From positions 101,328 to 165,327 of the forward strand of contig NZ_MUYV01000002.1 in assembly GCF_002014855.1 (NCBI RefSeq): 64,000 bases of DNA. The letters are read 5' to 3'. Below the pieces are notes generated by a model. That model searched no databases, was not told where the DNA came from, and worked only from the letters and a program-made list of their open reading frames with translations. This DNA comes from Moraxella porci DSM 25326 (GTDB lineage Bacteria; Pseudomonadota; Gammaproteobacteria; Pseudomonadales; Moraxellaceae). Both the position numbers and the translations under genes were made by a program. Below are positions 28,416-36,712 of the stretch, one piece after another (position 1 is the first letter of the stretch; each line of letters starts with the position of its first letter).

Positions 28416-29192
28416 TTACTTAGGCTGACAATCCACCACCTGCCCTTTGACACCTGATGCACCATCGGTCATCAGATACACATAGACCGCCATGATGTCT
28501 TCGGGAGTCTTAAGGGTGTTTGGGTCTTCGCCAGGAAAAGCGTGTGCGCGCATGTTGGTGCGTGTCGCCCCAGGATTGATGCAGTTGAAGCGTAGCGCGG
28601 TTAATTTTTGGGTTTCTTGGGTAAAGATGGTAGTCATACCCTCAACAGACTGCTTGGAGAGTGCATACGCTCCCCAAAACGGACGCAAATCATGCCCCAC
28701 GGTACTTGTGGTAAAGACCACCGAGCCACTTTGGGCAGCTTTAAGTAACGGCAACAAGCTTTGGGTCAGCATAAACACAGCGGTTGAGTTCACACGCATC
28801 ACCTGTTCAAAGGTAATCGGATCATACATCTCAAGCGGTGTCAAAGCGCCCAAAATCGCTGCATTATGCAGTACGCCATCTAAATGGCCAAATTCTTTTT
28901 CGATCAGATTGGCAAGCTCTTGCATCTGGGCAAAACTTGCTTTTTCTAAATCCAGTGGCAAAATCGCAGGCTCAGCAAGCCCCAAGTTTTCGATCTCATC
29001 ATACACCGCTTCAAGCTTGGATTGGGTCTTGCCAAGCAGTAGCACGGTCGCACCGCATTTGGCATAGGTCAATGCCGCTACCTTGCCAATGCCGTCGCCT
29101 GCACCGGTGACTAGGATGATTTTGCCTGCCAGGCTATCGGCTTGGTAATCAAAAGCACGCATCTGATCGTGCGTGATGGTTTGCTTTGTCAT
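28416..29192 (-). CDS. yciK: short-chain dehydrogenase/reductase, YciK-like
   Basis: A 258-residue SDR with the NAD(P) motif ILVTGAGDGIGK (TGxxxGIG, about 26-37), HNAAILG, the Ser-Tyr-Lys catalytic set (FTTSTVGHD, then WGAYALSKQSVEGM) and RFNCINPGATRTNMRA. It matches the YciK family in sequence and length; the substrate is unknown. It is the third gene of the ubiG-gph-yciK operon, a conserved order in Moraxellaceae and Pseudomonas relatives. GGAAAATT precedes the ATG. It starts 41 bases after the gph stop. Confidence 0.9.
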   Translation of the reverse strand: MTKQTITHDQMRAFDYQADSLAGKIILVTGAGDGIGKVAALTYAKCGATVLLLGKTQSKLEAVYDEIENLGLAEPAILPLDLEKASFAQMQELANLIEKEFGHLDGVLHNAAILGALTPLEMYDPITFEQVMRVNSTAVFMLTQSLLPLLKAAQSGSVVFTTSTVGHDLRPFWGAYALSKQSVEGMTTIFTQETQKLTALRFNCINPGATRTNMRAHAFPGEDPNTLKTPEDIMAVYVYLMTDGASGVKGQVVDCQPK

Positions 29193-29233
29193 AATTTTCC
29201 AATATACTTATAAACTTAAATACTTTGATAAAC

Positions 29234-29920
29234 TTAAATCTGCCCAAGCACCCACTCACGCAGCTCATCAGGGGTCTCAATGATGGCATCGGCACCCCAA
29301 GTATCAAGGCTTGCCAAATCGTCTTTGGATAAATAACCAAACTTAGCAATCACCGTCGTCATCCCTGCTGCCTTACCTGCCTCGATATCACGATGATGAT
29401 CGCCGATATACAGGCACGCCGTCGGATCGACCTTGAGGGTGTCGCACGCCAGATACATCGGCTCAGGATCAGGCTTGGTATGCGTCACATCATCAGGACA
29501 AACCAACACCGCACAGCGATCGCTTAGGGCAAGTCGATGGAGCAAATTGGTCGCCAAATAGCGAGGTTTATTCGTCACAATCCCCCAAGGCACGCCTTGC
29601 TGCTCAAGCGTCGCCAGTAGCGTCTCTAGCCCTGAAAAGACTTGGCTATCGACACAAATATCAGCCTCATAACGATCCAAAAACGCCTGACGATACGCCA
29701 ACAACTCGGCATCATCATCACTGACATCGTGGAATTTTTCGCCAAAAATCAGCTTCACCATCGCACGAGCGCCTGCCGATACCTGCTCACGAATGGCAGC
29801 ATCCGATGGAGCTTCTCGCCCATCTTCACGGCATAAGTCTTTGATAATACGGATAAAATCAGGGGCAGTATCAATCAGCGTACCATCTAGGTCAAATAAG
29901 ACCGCTTGCAGTTTTTTCAT
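29234..29920 (-). CDS. gph: phosphoglycolate phosphatase (HAD superfamily)
   Basis: A 228-residue HAD hydrolase with motif I FDLDGTLIDTAPD (nucleophile Asp about 10), motif II VTNKPRY, and motif III/IV region PDPEPMYLACDTL then YIGDHHRDIEAGKAAGM. It hydrolyses 2-phosphoglycolate formed during DNA 3'-end repair and other damage-linked reactions. It starts 3 bases after the ubiG stop, a very common pairing. Close HAD relatives with other substrates exist, but the neighbourhood supports Gph. Confidence 0.9.
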   Translation of the reverse strand: MKKLQAVLFDLDGTLIDTAPDFIRIIKDLCREDGREAPSDAAIREQVSAGARAMVKLIFGEKFHDVSDDDAELLAYRQAFLDRYEADICVDSQVFSGLETLLATLEQQGVPWGIVTNKPRYLATNLLHRLALSDRCAVLVCPDDVTHTKPDPEPMYLACDTLKVDPTACLYIGDHHRDIEAGKAAGMTTVIAKFGYLSKDDLASLDTWGADAIIETPDELREWVLGQI

Positions 29921-29923
29921 CAG

Positions 29924-30676
29924 TTACTCGCTTGGCTTAACAAATGCCATCATGTAGTTCACATCGACATTGCGATTGGACAGCCAGTAGTGCTTGGTGA
30001 TGGGGTTGTAGTGTAAGCCTGTCATATCAAATCGGCGAAAACCTGCTCGCAGTGCCATCTGGTCAAGCTCTGCTGGCGTGATGAATTTGTGATAATCATG
30101 CGTGCCTTTATCGACCAAATTGAGTACATACTCAGCACCGACGATGGCGAACAGATAGGATTTTGGATTGCGATTGATGGTACTCATCACGCACACGCCA
30201 CCAGGCTTGGTCAAATCAAAACACGCCTGCACGATCGCCGATGGATCAGGCACGTGCTCAAGCATCTCCATGCAGGTCACCACATCATATTGTTCAGCCT
30301 CATCGCTTGCCAAGACTTCAGCTGGCACACAGCAAAACTGCACCTGCTCGCTCATGCCTGTTTTATCGGCATGGATGGCAGCGGCTTTTAGATTCTCATC
30401 ACCCAAATCGATGCCCAGCACGCTTGCACCACGCACCGCCATCGAGTGCGCCAAAATCCCGCCACCGCAGCCGATATCCACGACTTTTTTGCCCTGCAGC
30501 GGTGATCCCAGATGTTCATTGGTGCGATCTTCGATCCAGTTTAGGCGTAGCGGATTGATGTCATGCAAGGACTTGAACGCCCCCATACGATCCCACCACT
30601 CATCGGCAAGCTTGGTGAATTTGCCAATCTCATCAAAATCGGCGTTATGCGCGGTGGTATCTGCTTGGCTGTGCAT
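29924..30676 (-). CDS. ubiG: bifunctional ubiquinone biosynthesis O-methyltransferase UbiG
   Basis: A 250-residue SAM-dependent methyltransferase. The start at 30676 (MHSQADTTAHNADFDEIGKF) has AGGA six bases before it; an upstream TTG at 30778 would add 34 unconserved residues. Motifs: WWDRMGAFKSLHDINPLRL (UbiG signature), VVDIGCGGGILAHSMA (SAM motif I) and VVTCMEMLEHVPDP. It performs both O-methylation steps in ubiquinone synthesis. First gene of the ubiG-gph-yciK operon. Confidence 0.95.
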   Translation of the reverse strand: MHSQADTTAHNADFDEIGKFTKLADEWWDRMGAFKSLHDINPLRLNWIEDRTNEHLGSPLQGKKVVDIGCGGGILAHSMAVRGASVLGIDLGDENLKAAAIHADKTGMSEQVQFCCVPAEVLASDEAEQYDVVTCMEMLEHVPDPSAIVQACFDLTKPGGVCVMSTINRNPKSYLFAIVGAEYVLNLVDKGTHDYHKFITPAELDQMALRAGFRRFDMTGLHYNPITKHYWLSNRNVDVNYMMAFVKPSE

Positions 30677-30978
30677 AGTGCTTCCTAGGTTATATAAAAG
30701 ATAAATTGGCTCTATCTTACCATTTTTCGATGGTTTTGACCACTTTTGATCACAGTGATGCGCTGAGTTTTTGATCAATTTTGGATAAAAATAGACTTGG
30801 TTTTAGCAACCAAAAATTGACAGTCAGTTTGGCAGCCATGCACAACGGGTAATCTGATTTGTCTTTTTGGATGTTAAAACCGTGTCATCTAAGCTTAACG
30901 ATGAGACAGATTTTTACTCAAAATTGAGGGATGACTACAAAAATTTACACAATTTGCAACGAAGCATTAAGAAAACTA

Positions 30979-31014
30979 TTGCCACATTTGCCAAAAAATG
31001 CGCTAAACTATACC
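30979..31014 (+). promoter_or_regulatory. candidate promoter region of dsbA
   Basis: TTGCCA occurs twice (30979-30984 and 30988-30993) upstream of TAAACT (31004) and TATACC (31009). The spacings are 19 and 15 bases for the best pairs, so the exact promoter is uncertain. Confidence 0.35.
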
Positions 31015-31031
31015 CATTGTATTGATAACCC

Positions 31032-31075
31032 AAAACCCATCACCGACGATGGCTGAGGGTTTTGTTCTTTTTTAT
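31032..31075 (+). promoter_or_regulatory. terminator-like hairpin in the dsbA leader (possible attenuator)
   Basis: AAAACCC pairs with GGGTTTT (31032-31038 with 31057-31063); a competing inner pairing CCATC/GATGG (31037-31041 with 31048-31052) is also possible. A T-rich run (TTGTTCTTTTTTAT) follows, then the dsbA ribosome site. No gene upstream on this strand would need a terminator here. Confidence 0.4.
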
Positions 31076-31105
31076 GTTATGTGTAGCGCAATAAAGGAAA
31101 GACTC

Positions 31106-31726
31106 ATGAAATTTGCTCTAAAAACGACACTGCTGGCGGCCGCTGTTGGCCTTGCGACACTTAGTCACGCCAATTTTGTTGAAGGTAAGGATTATCAGGT
31201 TTTGGCCAATCCTGAGAATATCGCAGGCGATGTCATCGTGGTGCGTGAGTTCTTTTGGTATGGCTGCCCACACTGCTACAACCTAGAACCGCATATGCAA
31301 AAATGGGCAAAAACCCGTGCTAATGATGTGGCATTCTTCCAAACCCCAGCGGCGATGAACCCAATGTGGGAAGTGGCAGCGCGTGGCTTTTATGCCGCTC
31401 AGCAGCTTGGCGCTCAAGAAAAAACCCATCAAATCCTATTTGATACCGTCCACAAAGACGGCAACCGTCGCGTCATCGGCTCACAGTCTGAATTGAGCAA
31501 CTGGTATGCCTCACAAGGCGTGGATAAGGCCAAATTTGACAGCCTATATAACTCATTCGCTGTCACCACCAAAATCGAGCGCGCCAAAGCTGGTGCGATG
31601 CGCTATGGTCTGTCGGGCGTACCTGCCGTCGTGGTACATGGCAAATATGTGGTTTCAGGCGAAGATGCCAAAGTGCCGCAAGTGGTTGATTTTCTAGTCA
31701 ATAAAGTGCGTGAAGAGAAGAAGTAA
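31106..31726 (+). CDS. dsbA: thiol:disulfide interchange protein DsbA
   Basis: A 206-residue periplasmic oxidoreductase. The start at 31106 gives a standard signal peptide (MKFALKTTLLAAAVGLATLS, cleavage after SHA at 22) with AAGGAAA before it; frames extending upstream are rejected. Active-site FFWYGCPHCYNLEP (CPHC at 54-57) and the cis-proline loop GLSGVPAVVVHGKY are both present. It introduces disulfides into exported proteins, and its re-oxidation partner DsbB is not in this window. Followed by a strong terminator. Confidence 0.95.
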   Translation: MKFALKTTLLAAAVGLATLSHANFVEGKDYQVLANPENIAGDVIVVREFFWYGCPHCYNLEPHMQKWAKTRANDVAFFQTPAAMNPMWEVAARGFYAAQQLGAQEKTHQILFDTVHKDGNRRVIGSQSELSNWYASQGVDKAKFDSLYNSFAVTTKIERAKAGAMRYGLSGVPAVVVHGKYVVSGEDAKVPQVVDFLVNKVREEKK

Positions 31727-31739
31727 TTTTCGGTCATTG

Positions 31740-31771
31740 ATCAGCATCTGCCCAACAGATGCTGATTTTTT
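31740..31771 (+). terminator. terminator of dsbA
   Basis: Perfect 11-bp stem ATCAGCATCTG / CAGATGCTGAT with a 5-base loop CCCAA, followed by a run of T, 14 bases after the stop codon. Confidence 0.95.
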
Positions 31772-32129
31772 ATGGTGTTGAAGCACTAAAGTTCCACAAA
31801 AACGCAGGAAAAATTAGACCAAGTGCATTCATTAGCCAAATGATGATTATAAAGTAGATTTAATTATTTTTACAACTCAAAAAATACATCATGTATCTCT
31901 TGTGTGATGGTCGTTTGGCTTTGACTCTAAGCCGTCATTGATAATTAGTTTTTACATTAATTTGCCCAGCACACCAGTCATCGATCGCTTGACTCTACCA
32001 GCCTGATATATGACAACCATCGGATTTAATTTTGCGATGCGTGCCACATTAACATGGATAAACATACATCTGCTTGCTTAAAATTTCGCTAAAAAACACA
32101 AAAAGGGTGGTTAATTTGTATTATTTTTG
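31772..32129. other. intergenic region upstream of the TRAP transporter genes
   Basis: About 360 bases with no credible reading frame, tRNA or known riboswitch. The region is AT-rich with scattered short repeats. It probably contains regulatory sites for the transporter, but none can be named. Confidence 0.45.
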
Positions 32130-32138
32130 TGTTATGAT
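32130..32138 (+). promoter_or_regulatory. candidate promoter of the TAXI-TRAP operon (extended -10)
   Basis: TG-T-TATGAT forms a TG-extended -10. The leader that follows (about 75 bases) holds an inverted repeat TTTGTCC / GGACAAA (32161-32167 with 32182-32188) and ends with AAGGAG five bases before the ATG. Confidence 0.48.
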
Positions 32139-32220
32139 GAGCAGCACAGTTACAAAGCTGTTTGTCCATTAGGACGATGAGGGACAAATATTTGCCCTTT
32201 TAAGATCACAAGGAGTTATC

Positions 32221-33225
32221 ATGAAACTAGCTACCAAAGTTGCGGCTGCCACTTTATCCATCTTCTCATTGGTTGCCTGCAGCAACGAACAAACCACAAA
32301 TAACACCCAAGCAGGCGCTGATAGTGCGCAGACAACTCAAGCCGATAAGCTTGATACACGATTTGTCACCATTGGTACTGGCGGAGCATCAGGCCCTTTT
32401 AACATTATCGGCACTTCTTTGGCCGAAATCTATGCACAACAATTTGGTGTCAATTCCAAAACCCAAACCACAGGCGCATCGGTTGAGAACCTAAACCTGT
32501 TGAACCAAGGCAAGCTTGAAATGGCCTTGGTGATGAATGATGCGCTCAGCGACGCCATCAATGGTACAAACAATTTCCAACAAAAAGTTGAAAATGTACA
32601 AACTGTCGCCAGCCTGTATCCAAATTACATCCAAATCGCCACCTCAGCCAAAAAAGGCATCAATAGCATTGATGATCTGCGCGGCAAACGCATCGCTGTT
32701 GGCGCCCAAGGCTCTGGCGTCGAATCTTCAGCACGCGCTTTGTTGTCGGCACTTGGCATTACTTATAATGACATCACCCCAGACTTCTTAGGCTTTGCCG
32801 AAGCAGCTGATGGTTTGAAAACTGGCAAACTTGATGCAGCTTTCTTTACGAGCGGTCTGCCAAACTCATCATTGATGGAATTACAACAAGGATTCGATCT
32901 ACAAATCGTACCAATTCCAGCTGACAGAGTGGCTCAAGTTGCTGCAGCAAACAACATTTTTGTTGAGCAAACCATCCCTCAAGGCACTTATGGCAACGCC
33001 GCTGACATCCCAACTGCTGCTGTGATGAACAGCTTAGTTGTGCGCAGTGATTTGAGCGAGAATGATGTATACAACCTAACCAAATCATTCTTTGACAATT
33101 TGCCTGCACTGCAAACCGCACACCAAGCAGCTAGCGGCATCAATGCTCAAAACGCTCAGCAAGGTCTGATTGTAGGTCTGCATCCAGGTGCCCAAAAATA
33201 CTACAACGAAATTGGCGCAAAATAA
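32221..33225 (+). CDS. TAXI-family TRAP transporter substrate-binding lipoprotein
   Basis: A 334-residue solute-binding protein with a lipoprotein-type signal (MKLATKVAAATLSIFSLVAC, Cys 20). The TAXI (NMT1-like) domain follows: FVTIGTGGASGPFNIIGTSLA, TGASVENLNLLNQGKLEMAL, GKRIAVGAQGSGVESSARAL and LDAAFFTSGLPNSSL. It delivers the solute to the downstream permease. TAXI systems often carry C4-dicarboxylates or glutamate, but the ligand cannot be told here. A lipid anchor is less usual for TRAP binding proteins, which are mostly soluble. AAGGAG precedes the start. Confidence 0.92.
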   Translation: MKLATKVAAATLSIFSLVACSNEQTTNNTQAGADSAQTTQADKLDTRFVTIGTGGASGPFNIIGTSLAEIYAQQFGVNSKTQTTGASVENLNLLNQGKLEMALVMNDALSDAINGTNNFQQKVENVQTVASLYPNYIQIATSAKKGINSIDDLRGKRIAVGAQGSGVESSARALLSALGITYNDITPDFLGFAEAADGLKTGKLDAAFFTSGLPNSSLMELQQGFDLQIVPIPADRVAQVAAANNIFVEQTIPQGTYGNAADIPTAAVMNSLVVRSDLSENDVYNLTKSFFDNLPALQTAHQAASGINAQNAQQGLIVGLHPGAQKYYNEIGAK

Positions 33226-33246
33226 ACATCCTGACTGATGCCAAAA

Positions 33247-33276
33247 AAATGGTCGGTTATTCATCGGCCATTTTAT
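33247..33276 (+). terminator. intra-operon terminator after the binding-protein gene
   Basis: AAATGGTCGG pairs with TCGGCCATTT (10 bp including two G-T pairs) around a 7-base loop, followed by TTTTATG. It would let the binding protein be made in excess over the membrane subunits. Confidence 0.6.
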
Positions 33277-33304
33277 GTATGCATCTTTCAAGTGTGGTAA
33301 CTAA

Positions 33305-33805
33305 ATGCGTCTAGCGTCATCTACTTCCCATCGCCAGCCTTGGCTTCTCATCCTGCCAATTGTTGTGCTGATAGTGATTATTGGTTATCTTAGCCATCAT
33401 GAGCGTCGTATCGTCATTCGCAGCAGTACTTTTGACTGCGTGTGGGGCGAGCGTGATTTTACGCTCAAATGGCGACATTCTGTCGAAAAGCAGTTTTGGC
33501 AAGAATATTATCAAATGCAAGATGATCAACTACACCTAACCAAAACTTTTATGCAAACCTTTGGGGCTGGCACACCGTCAACAGGTCAAGTCATCCCCGC
33601 ACCTGAAGGCTATGTGGGGCTTTCAAGCAATGTGTTATTACCAAAAATTCATTGGGTCGTTTCAAGCAATATGCAAGGGCAAATCATTGGCCGCCAGGAT
33701 ATTTTTTCTGTTTATGAACATGTTCCTGATTATAGCGAAGTCCAAATTGCTGTAGAAACACACCCAAAGGGCTTTTGGCTTATCAAGGAGAGCTGTCATG
33801 ACTGA
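33305..33805 (+). CDS. DUF1850 protein of the TAXI-TRAP operon
   Basis: A 166-residue protein with one N-terminal membrane helix (LILPIVVLIVIIGYLSH, about 16-32) and an extracytoplasmic domain containing FTLKWRHSVEKQFWQEYY and APEGYVGLSSN, matching DUF1850. Members of this family are typically encoded between TAXI binding proteins and their fused permeases, so an accessory role in transport is likely. No biochemical function is known to me. Its end overlaps the permease start by eight bases. Confidence 0.85.
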   Translation: MRLASSTSHRQPWLLILPIVVLIVIIGYLSHHERRIVIRSSTFDCVWGERDFTLKWRHSVEKQFWQEYYQMQDDQLHLTKTFMQTFGAGTPSTGQVIPAPEGYVGLSSNVLLPKIHWVVSSNMQGQIIGRQDIFSVYEHVPDYSEVQIAVETHPKGFWLIKESCHD

Positions 33806-35795
33806 CACGCAAAATAAAAATGGCACGATGGATGTCAATGCTCAAGCAGTACTTGAGAAATTTGATCGCGAATCTGTCACTCGCAACCCAACCAGCCAAA
33901 CCACCAAGTGGCTGATCGCTGCTATTGCCATCGCCTATTCTTTATTTCATTTGTACATCACTTTCAATCCAATGGCCGAACTGCTACAGCGCTCAATTCA
34001 TGTCGCTGTGGGAGCGGCGCTGATTTTTTTGATTTATCCAGCCTCCAAAAACAGCAGTCGTCGCTCGGTGGCTTGGTATGATTGGATTTGGGTATTGCTG
34101 TCTTTTGTCACAGCAGGCTACTTAATCTATCAATTTGATGCCATCGCTAGCACCCGAGGTGGTATCGCAAACCAAACAGATGTTATTTTTTCCATCCTAA
34201 CAGTACTGGTGGTTCTTGAGAGTGCCAGACGCATTACAGGTTGGATTTTGCCCGCTTTTTCATTACTTTTTTTGGCATATCCTTTCATTAGCCACATGAA
34301 TTTTATGCCAGACAGACTGGTAACACGGCCTTATGATTTGGGCGATATTTTTGGCCAGTTATATCTAAAGACCGAGGGTCTGTATTCATCTGCCATCGGT
34401 GCATCGGTGACTTTTATTTTCCTATTCATCTTATTTGGCGCCTTTTTAGGACGCTCGGGAATGGGTCAACTATTTAATGATTTGGCACTGGCTCTTGCAG
34501 GACATAAGCAAGGCGGTCCTGCCAAAGTCGCGGTAATCTCCAGTGGTTTTATGGGCAGTATTAACGGTTCGGCTGTTGCGAATGTTGTTGGTACAGGTGC
34601 CTTTACCATTCCCTTGATGAAGCGTATTGGCTATCAAAAAGAATTTGCAGGTGCTGTCGAGGCCAGTGCATCTGTTGGTGGGCAAATCCTGCCTCCAATC
34701 ATGGGTGCCTCAGCCTTCATCATGGCAGAAACCACTGGTGTGAAGTACAGTACCATCGCATTGGCTGCCGTACTACCTGCATTGTTGTATTATCTTGGGG
34801 TAATCATGCAGGTGCATTTTCGTGCTGGCCGCCGTGATCTAAAAGGCATCCCCAAGGCGGATCTGCCTCGCGTCAAAGAAGTGCTTAAAGAACGCGGTCA
34901 CATGCTTTTGCCAATTATCGCTCTGATTGTTTTACTTGCCAACAACATTCCCGTCGGCTATGCTGCAGCTTATACCATTGCCTTTACCATCGTCATCAGC
35001 TGGCTAAGACCTGCCACGCGCATGGGATTTAATGACATTTTAGATGCATTGGCAGATGGTGCTAAGCAGTCATTATCGGTAATGGCTGCTTGTGCGGCGA
35101 TCGGCGTGGTTATCGGGGTGGTTAATTTGACCAGTTTCGGTTCGGTCGTGACTTCATCAATCGTCACTTTGGGTGCAGGATCGCTGTTTTTGACACTGTT
35201 GCTCACCATGATTGCCTCAATGATTTTGGGTATGGGACTGCCATCAATTCCTGCTTATATCATTACTGCAACAATGGCCGCTCCTGCCTTGGCAGCCTTT
35301 GATGTGCCAATTCTAGTGGCGCACATGTTCGTGTTTTATTTTGGTATTTTCGCCAACATCACTCCACCTGTGGCTCTGGCAGCATTCGCTGGTGCTGGTA
35401 TTTCAGGCGGTGATCCGATGAAAACAGGTTGGCAGTCTTTAAAGCTGGCTTTGGCAGGATTTATCGTACCTTTTATGTTTGTATACAATCCTAACATGTT
35501 GATGATCGATGTAGCGGATGCCGCGGTCACAGCCAAAGAGTTTTTGCGCCCAGCTTGGCATACCATTGCCATGGTTTCGGCAACCTCTATCATCGGTGTA
35601 ATTGCTTTGTCTGCTGCTGTTGAAGGTTATCTTAAAACTACCATGAATACCTGGCAGCGCATCGTGATGGCAATCGGTGCATTCTGCTTAATTGTGCCTG
35701 AGATGATGACCGACATCATCGGTCTTTGTATTGTAGCAGCCATGTTTATCCTAAACTTGCGTCAAGCCAAACATGCGCCAACAGCCCATGTTTAA
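33798..35795 (+). CDS. TRAP transporter permease, fused small and large subunits
   Basis: A 665-residue integral membrane protein. The first 180 or so residues correspond to the small 4-helix subunit and the rest to the large DctM-like subunit. SSGFMGSINGSAVANVVGTGAFTIP, VEASASVGGQILPPIMGASA and GMGLPSIPAYIITATMAAPAL are characteristic large-subunit blocks. It uses the Na+ or H+ gradient to move solute delivered by the TAXI lipoprotein. AAGGAG precedes the ATG, which overlaps the DUF1850 gene, so coupling is likely. A strong terminator follows. Confidence 0.94.
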   Translation: MTDTQNKNGTMDVNAQAVLEKFDRESVTRNPTSQTTKWLIAAIAIAYSLFHLYITFNPMAELLQRSIHVAVGAALIFLIYPASKNSSRRSVAWYDWIWVLLSFVTAGYLIYQFDAIASTRGGIANQTDVIFSILTVLVVLESARRITGWILPAFSLLFLAYPFISHMNFMPDRLVTRPYDLGDIFGQLYLKTEGLYSSAIGASVTFIFLFILFGAFLGRSGMGQLFNDLALALAGHKQGGPAKVAVISSGFMGSINGSAVANVVGTGAFTIPLMKRIGYQKEFAGAVEASASVGGQILPPIMGASAFIMAETTGVKYSTIALAAVLPALLYYLGVIMQVHFRAGRRDLKGIPKADLPRVKEVLKERGHMLLPIIALIVLLANNIPVGYAAAYTIAFTIVISWLRPATRMGFNDILDALADGAKQSLSVMAACAAIGVVIGVVNLTSFGSVVTSSIVTLGAGSLFLTLLLTMIASMILGMGLPSIPAYIITATMAAPALAAFDVPILVAHMFVFYFGIFANITPPVALAAFAGAGISGGDPMKTGWQSLKLALAGFIVPFMFVYNPNMLMIDVADAAVTAKEFLRPAWHTIAMVSATSIIGVIALSAAVEGYLKTTMNTWQRIVMAIGAFCLIVPEMMTDIIGLCIVAAMFILNLRQAKHAPTAHV

Positions 35796-35812
35796 AACCT
35801 CCAAGCAAGGAC

Positions 35813-35849
35813 AAAAGAATCAGCGCCATCACGGTGCTGATTCTTTTTT
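35813..35849 (+). terminator. terminator between the TRAP permease and the converging thioesterase gene
   Basis: AAAGAATCAGCGCC pairs with GGTGCTGATTCTTT (one G-T pair) around ATCAC, with T-run on the plus strand and A-run on the other, so it can serve both genes. Confidence 0.93.
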
Positions 35850-35861
35850 GTGTCCTTTTAA

Positions 35862-36287
35862 CTAACTCCCCAAAAACTGCACAAACCGCTCCGGCACTTT
35901 CGCTACTTTTTGTTGCTGATAATCAAAAAATACCATGCCATTTTTAACCAAAGCAATCAGCTGATCATCAGCCTTACGCGTGATGGTGGTATAAATCTCG
36001 ATGCCTGAACCCGTGATCTCACCGATTCCGATGGCAAAATCTAGCACCTCGCCATAAAAACTTTGGGCGGCATATTGCACCATCGCGTCCGCCATGATCA
36101 GTCCTGCCCCGCCAGCGTCAAGCTCAGAAAATCCGCCCGTAGCCAACCAGCGTAGACGCGCCTCATGCACCAGTTTTAGTACCGCATCATTGGCCAAATG
36201 GTTGCCATAATTCAAATCCCCGACTTGCACCTGTAGCTGTGTGCGGTACAGTACCGTTGGCGGTGGATTGAGTTTCACGCGAGCCAT
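35862..36287 (-). CDS. hotdog-fold acyl-CoA thioesterase (4HBT family)
   Basis: A 141-residue single-hotdog protein: VQVGDLNYGNHLANDAVLKLVHEARLRWL (the Asp-x2-x-Gly-x-His active-site stretch begins near residue 23) and AQSFYGEVLDFAIGIGEI, matching YbgC/4HBT thioesterases. It probably cleaves an acyl-CoA; the natural substrate is not readable. Monocistronic, with no tol-pal genes beside it, unlike classical ybgC. The start at 36287 has AAGGAGAATGTC upstream, a good ribosome site. Confidence 0.88.
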   Translation of the reverse strand: MARVKLNPPPTVLYRTQLQVQVGDLNYGNHLANDAVLKLVHEARLRWLATGGFSELDAGGAGLIMADAMVQYAAQSFYGEVLDFAIGIGEITGSGIEIYTTITRKADDQLIALVKNGMVFFDYQQQKVAKVPERFVQFLGS

Positions 36288-36712
36288 GACATTCTCCTTA
36301 AGTTTTGCATCCGTGCTTGCATGATAGCGCAGATTCTCATGTTAGACAAGCAGATCGCTGCTTTGTAAGAAAATGCTTACACAGATTGCCGCCATTTGCC
36401 ACTGGCGTACATTCTGGCAATTTGCGATAATGACCATACAGCAAAGGAATACAGTCGATGAAATGACTGACTCATGGATGATGGCTGTATTAAGGAAATC
36501 ACATAGGGCTAAGCCAAGATACGCAAGTTAAACTGCGTACCAAAGCTTTGAACAGGACAAGTAACAATGCCACATGAACCCAATTTCATGTGGCATTGTT
36601 ACATTGAATTGTTACATTGATTAGCGGTCACTTCTGCAGGATGGATGAGCGGCTTGATCGCAGCGCCAAGCTGGCAACAAGGCCATTTTATGGCTGCCAA
36701 TATCACGATCCA
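36288..36712. other. intergenic region with nested inverted repeats, no recognised gene
   Basis: 425 bases lacking a credible reading frame. Present in order: TTGCCA/TGGCAA (36396 and 36415); an extended -10-like TGCGATAAT (36423-36431 region); ATACAGC/GCTGTAT (36436 and 36484) enclosing CAGTC/GACTG (36552-type spacing: 36452 and 36465); TACGCA/TGCGTA near 36521-36540; and a perfect 18-bp inverted repeat at 36561-36602. This could be a structured RNA, a mobile-element remnant or a repeat family. It matches no RNA I recognise (not RNase P RNA, tmRNA, 4.5S RNA). Confidence 0.45.
36561..36602. repeat. perfect 18-bp inverted repeat
   Basis: GTAACAATGCCACATGAA is followed after a 6-base spacer (CCCAAT) by its exact complement TTCATGTGGCATTGTTAC. 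No T-run follows on either strand, so it is not a standard terminator. It is immediately followed by two tandem copies of ATTGTTACATTGA (36595-36620), the first overlapping the right arm. Confidence 0.85.

Larger units (their letters stand above)
30677..31105. other. intergenic region between ubiG and dsbA
   Basis: About 430 bases between divergent genes. Only the last 130 bases hold recognisable signals: a possible dsbA promoter and a hairpin in its leader. The remainder is AT-rich, has no good reading frame and no RNA gene that I can identify. Confidence 0.5.

Noticed and set aside
28492-29067. 191-codon open frame opposite yciK
   Set aside because: It is antisense to a clearly conserved SDR gene, lacks a ribosome site and reads as low-similarity Ser/Arg-rich sequence; it is a shadow of the real gene.
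36682-36694. GCCAT/ATGGC hairpin as the darP terminator
   Set aside because: The stem is only 5 bp and no T-run follows on the minus strand.
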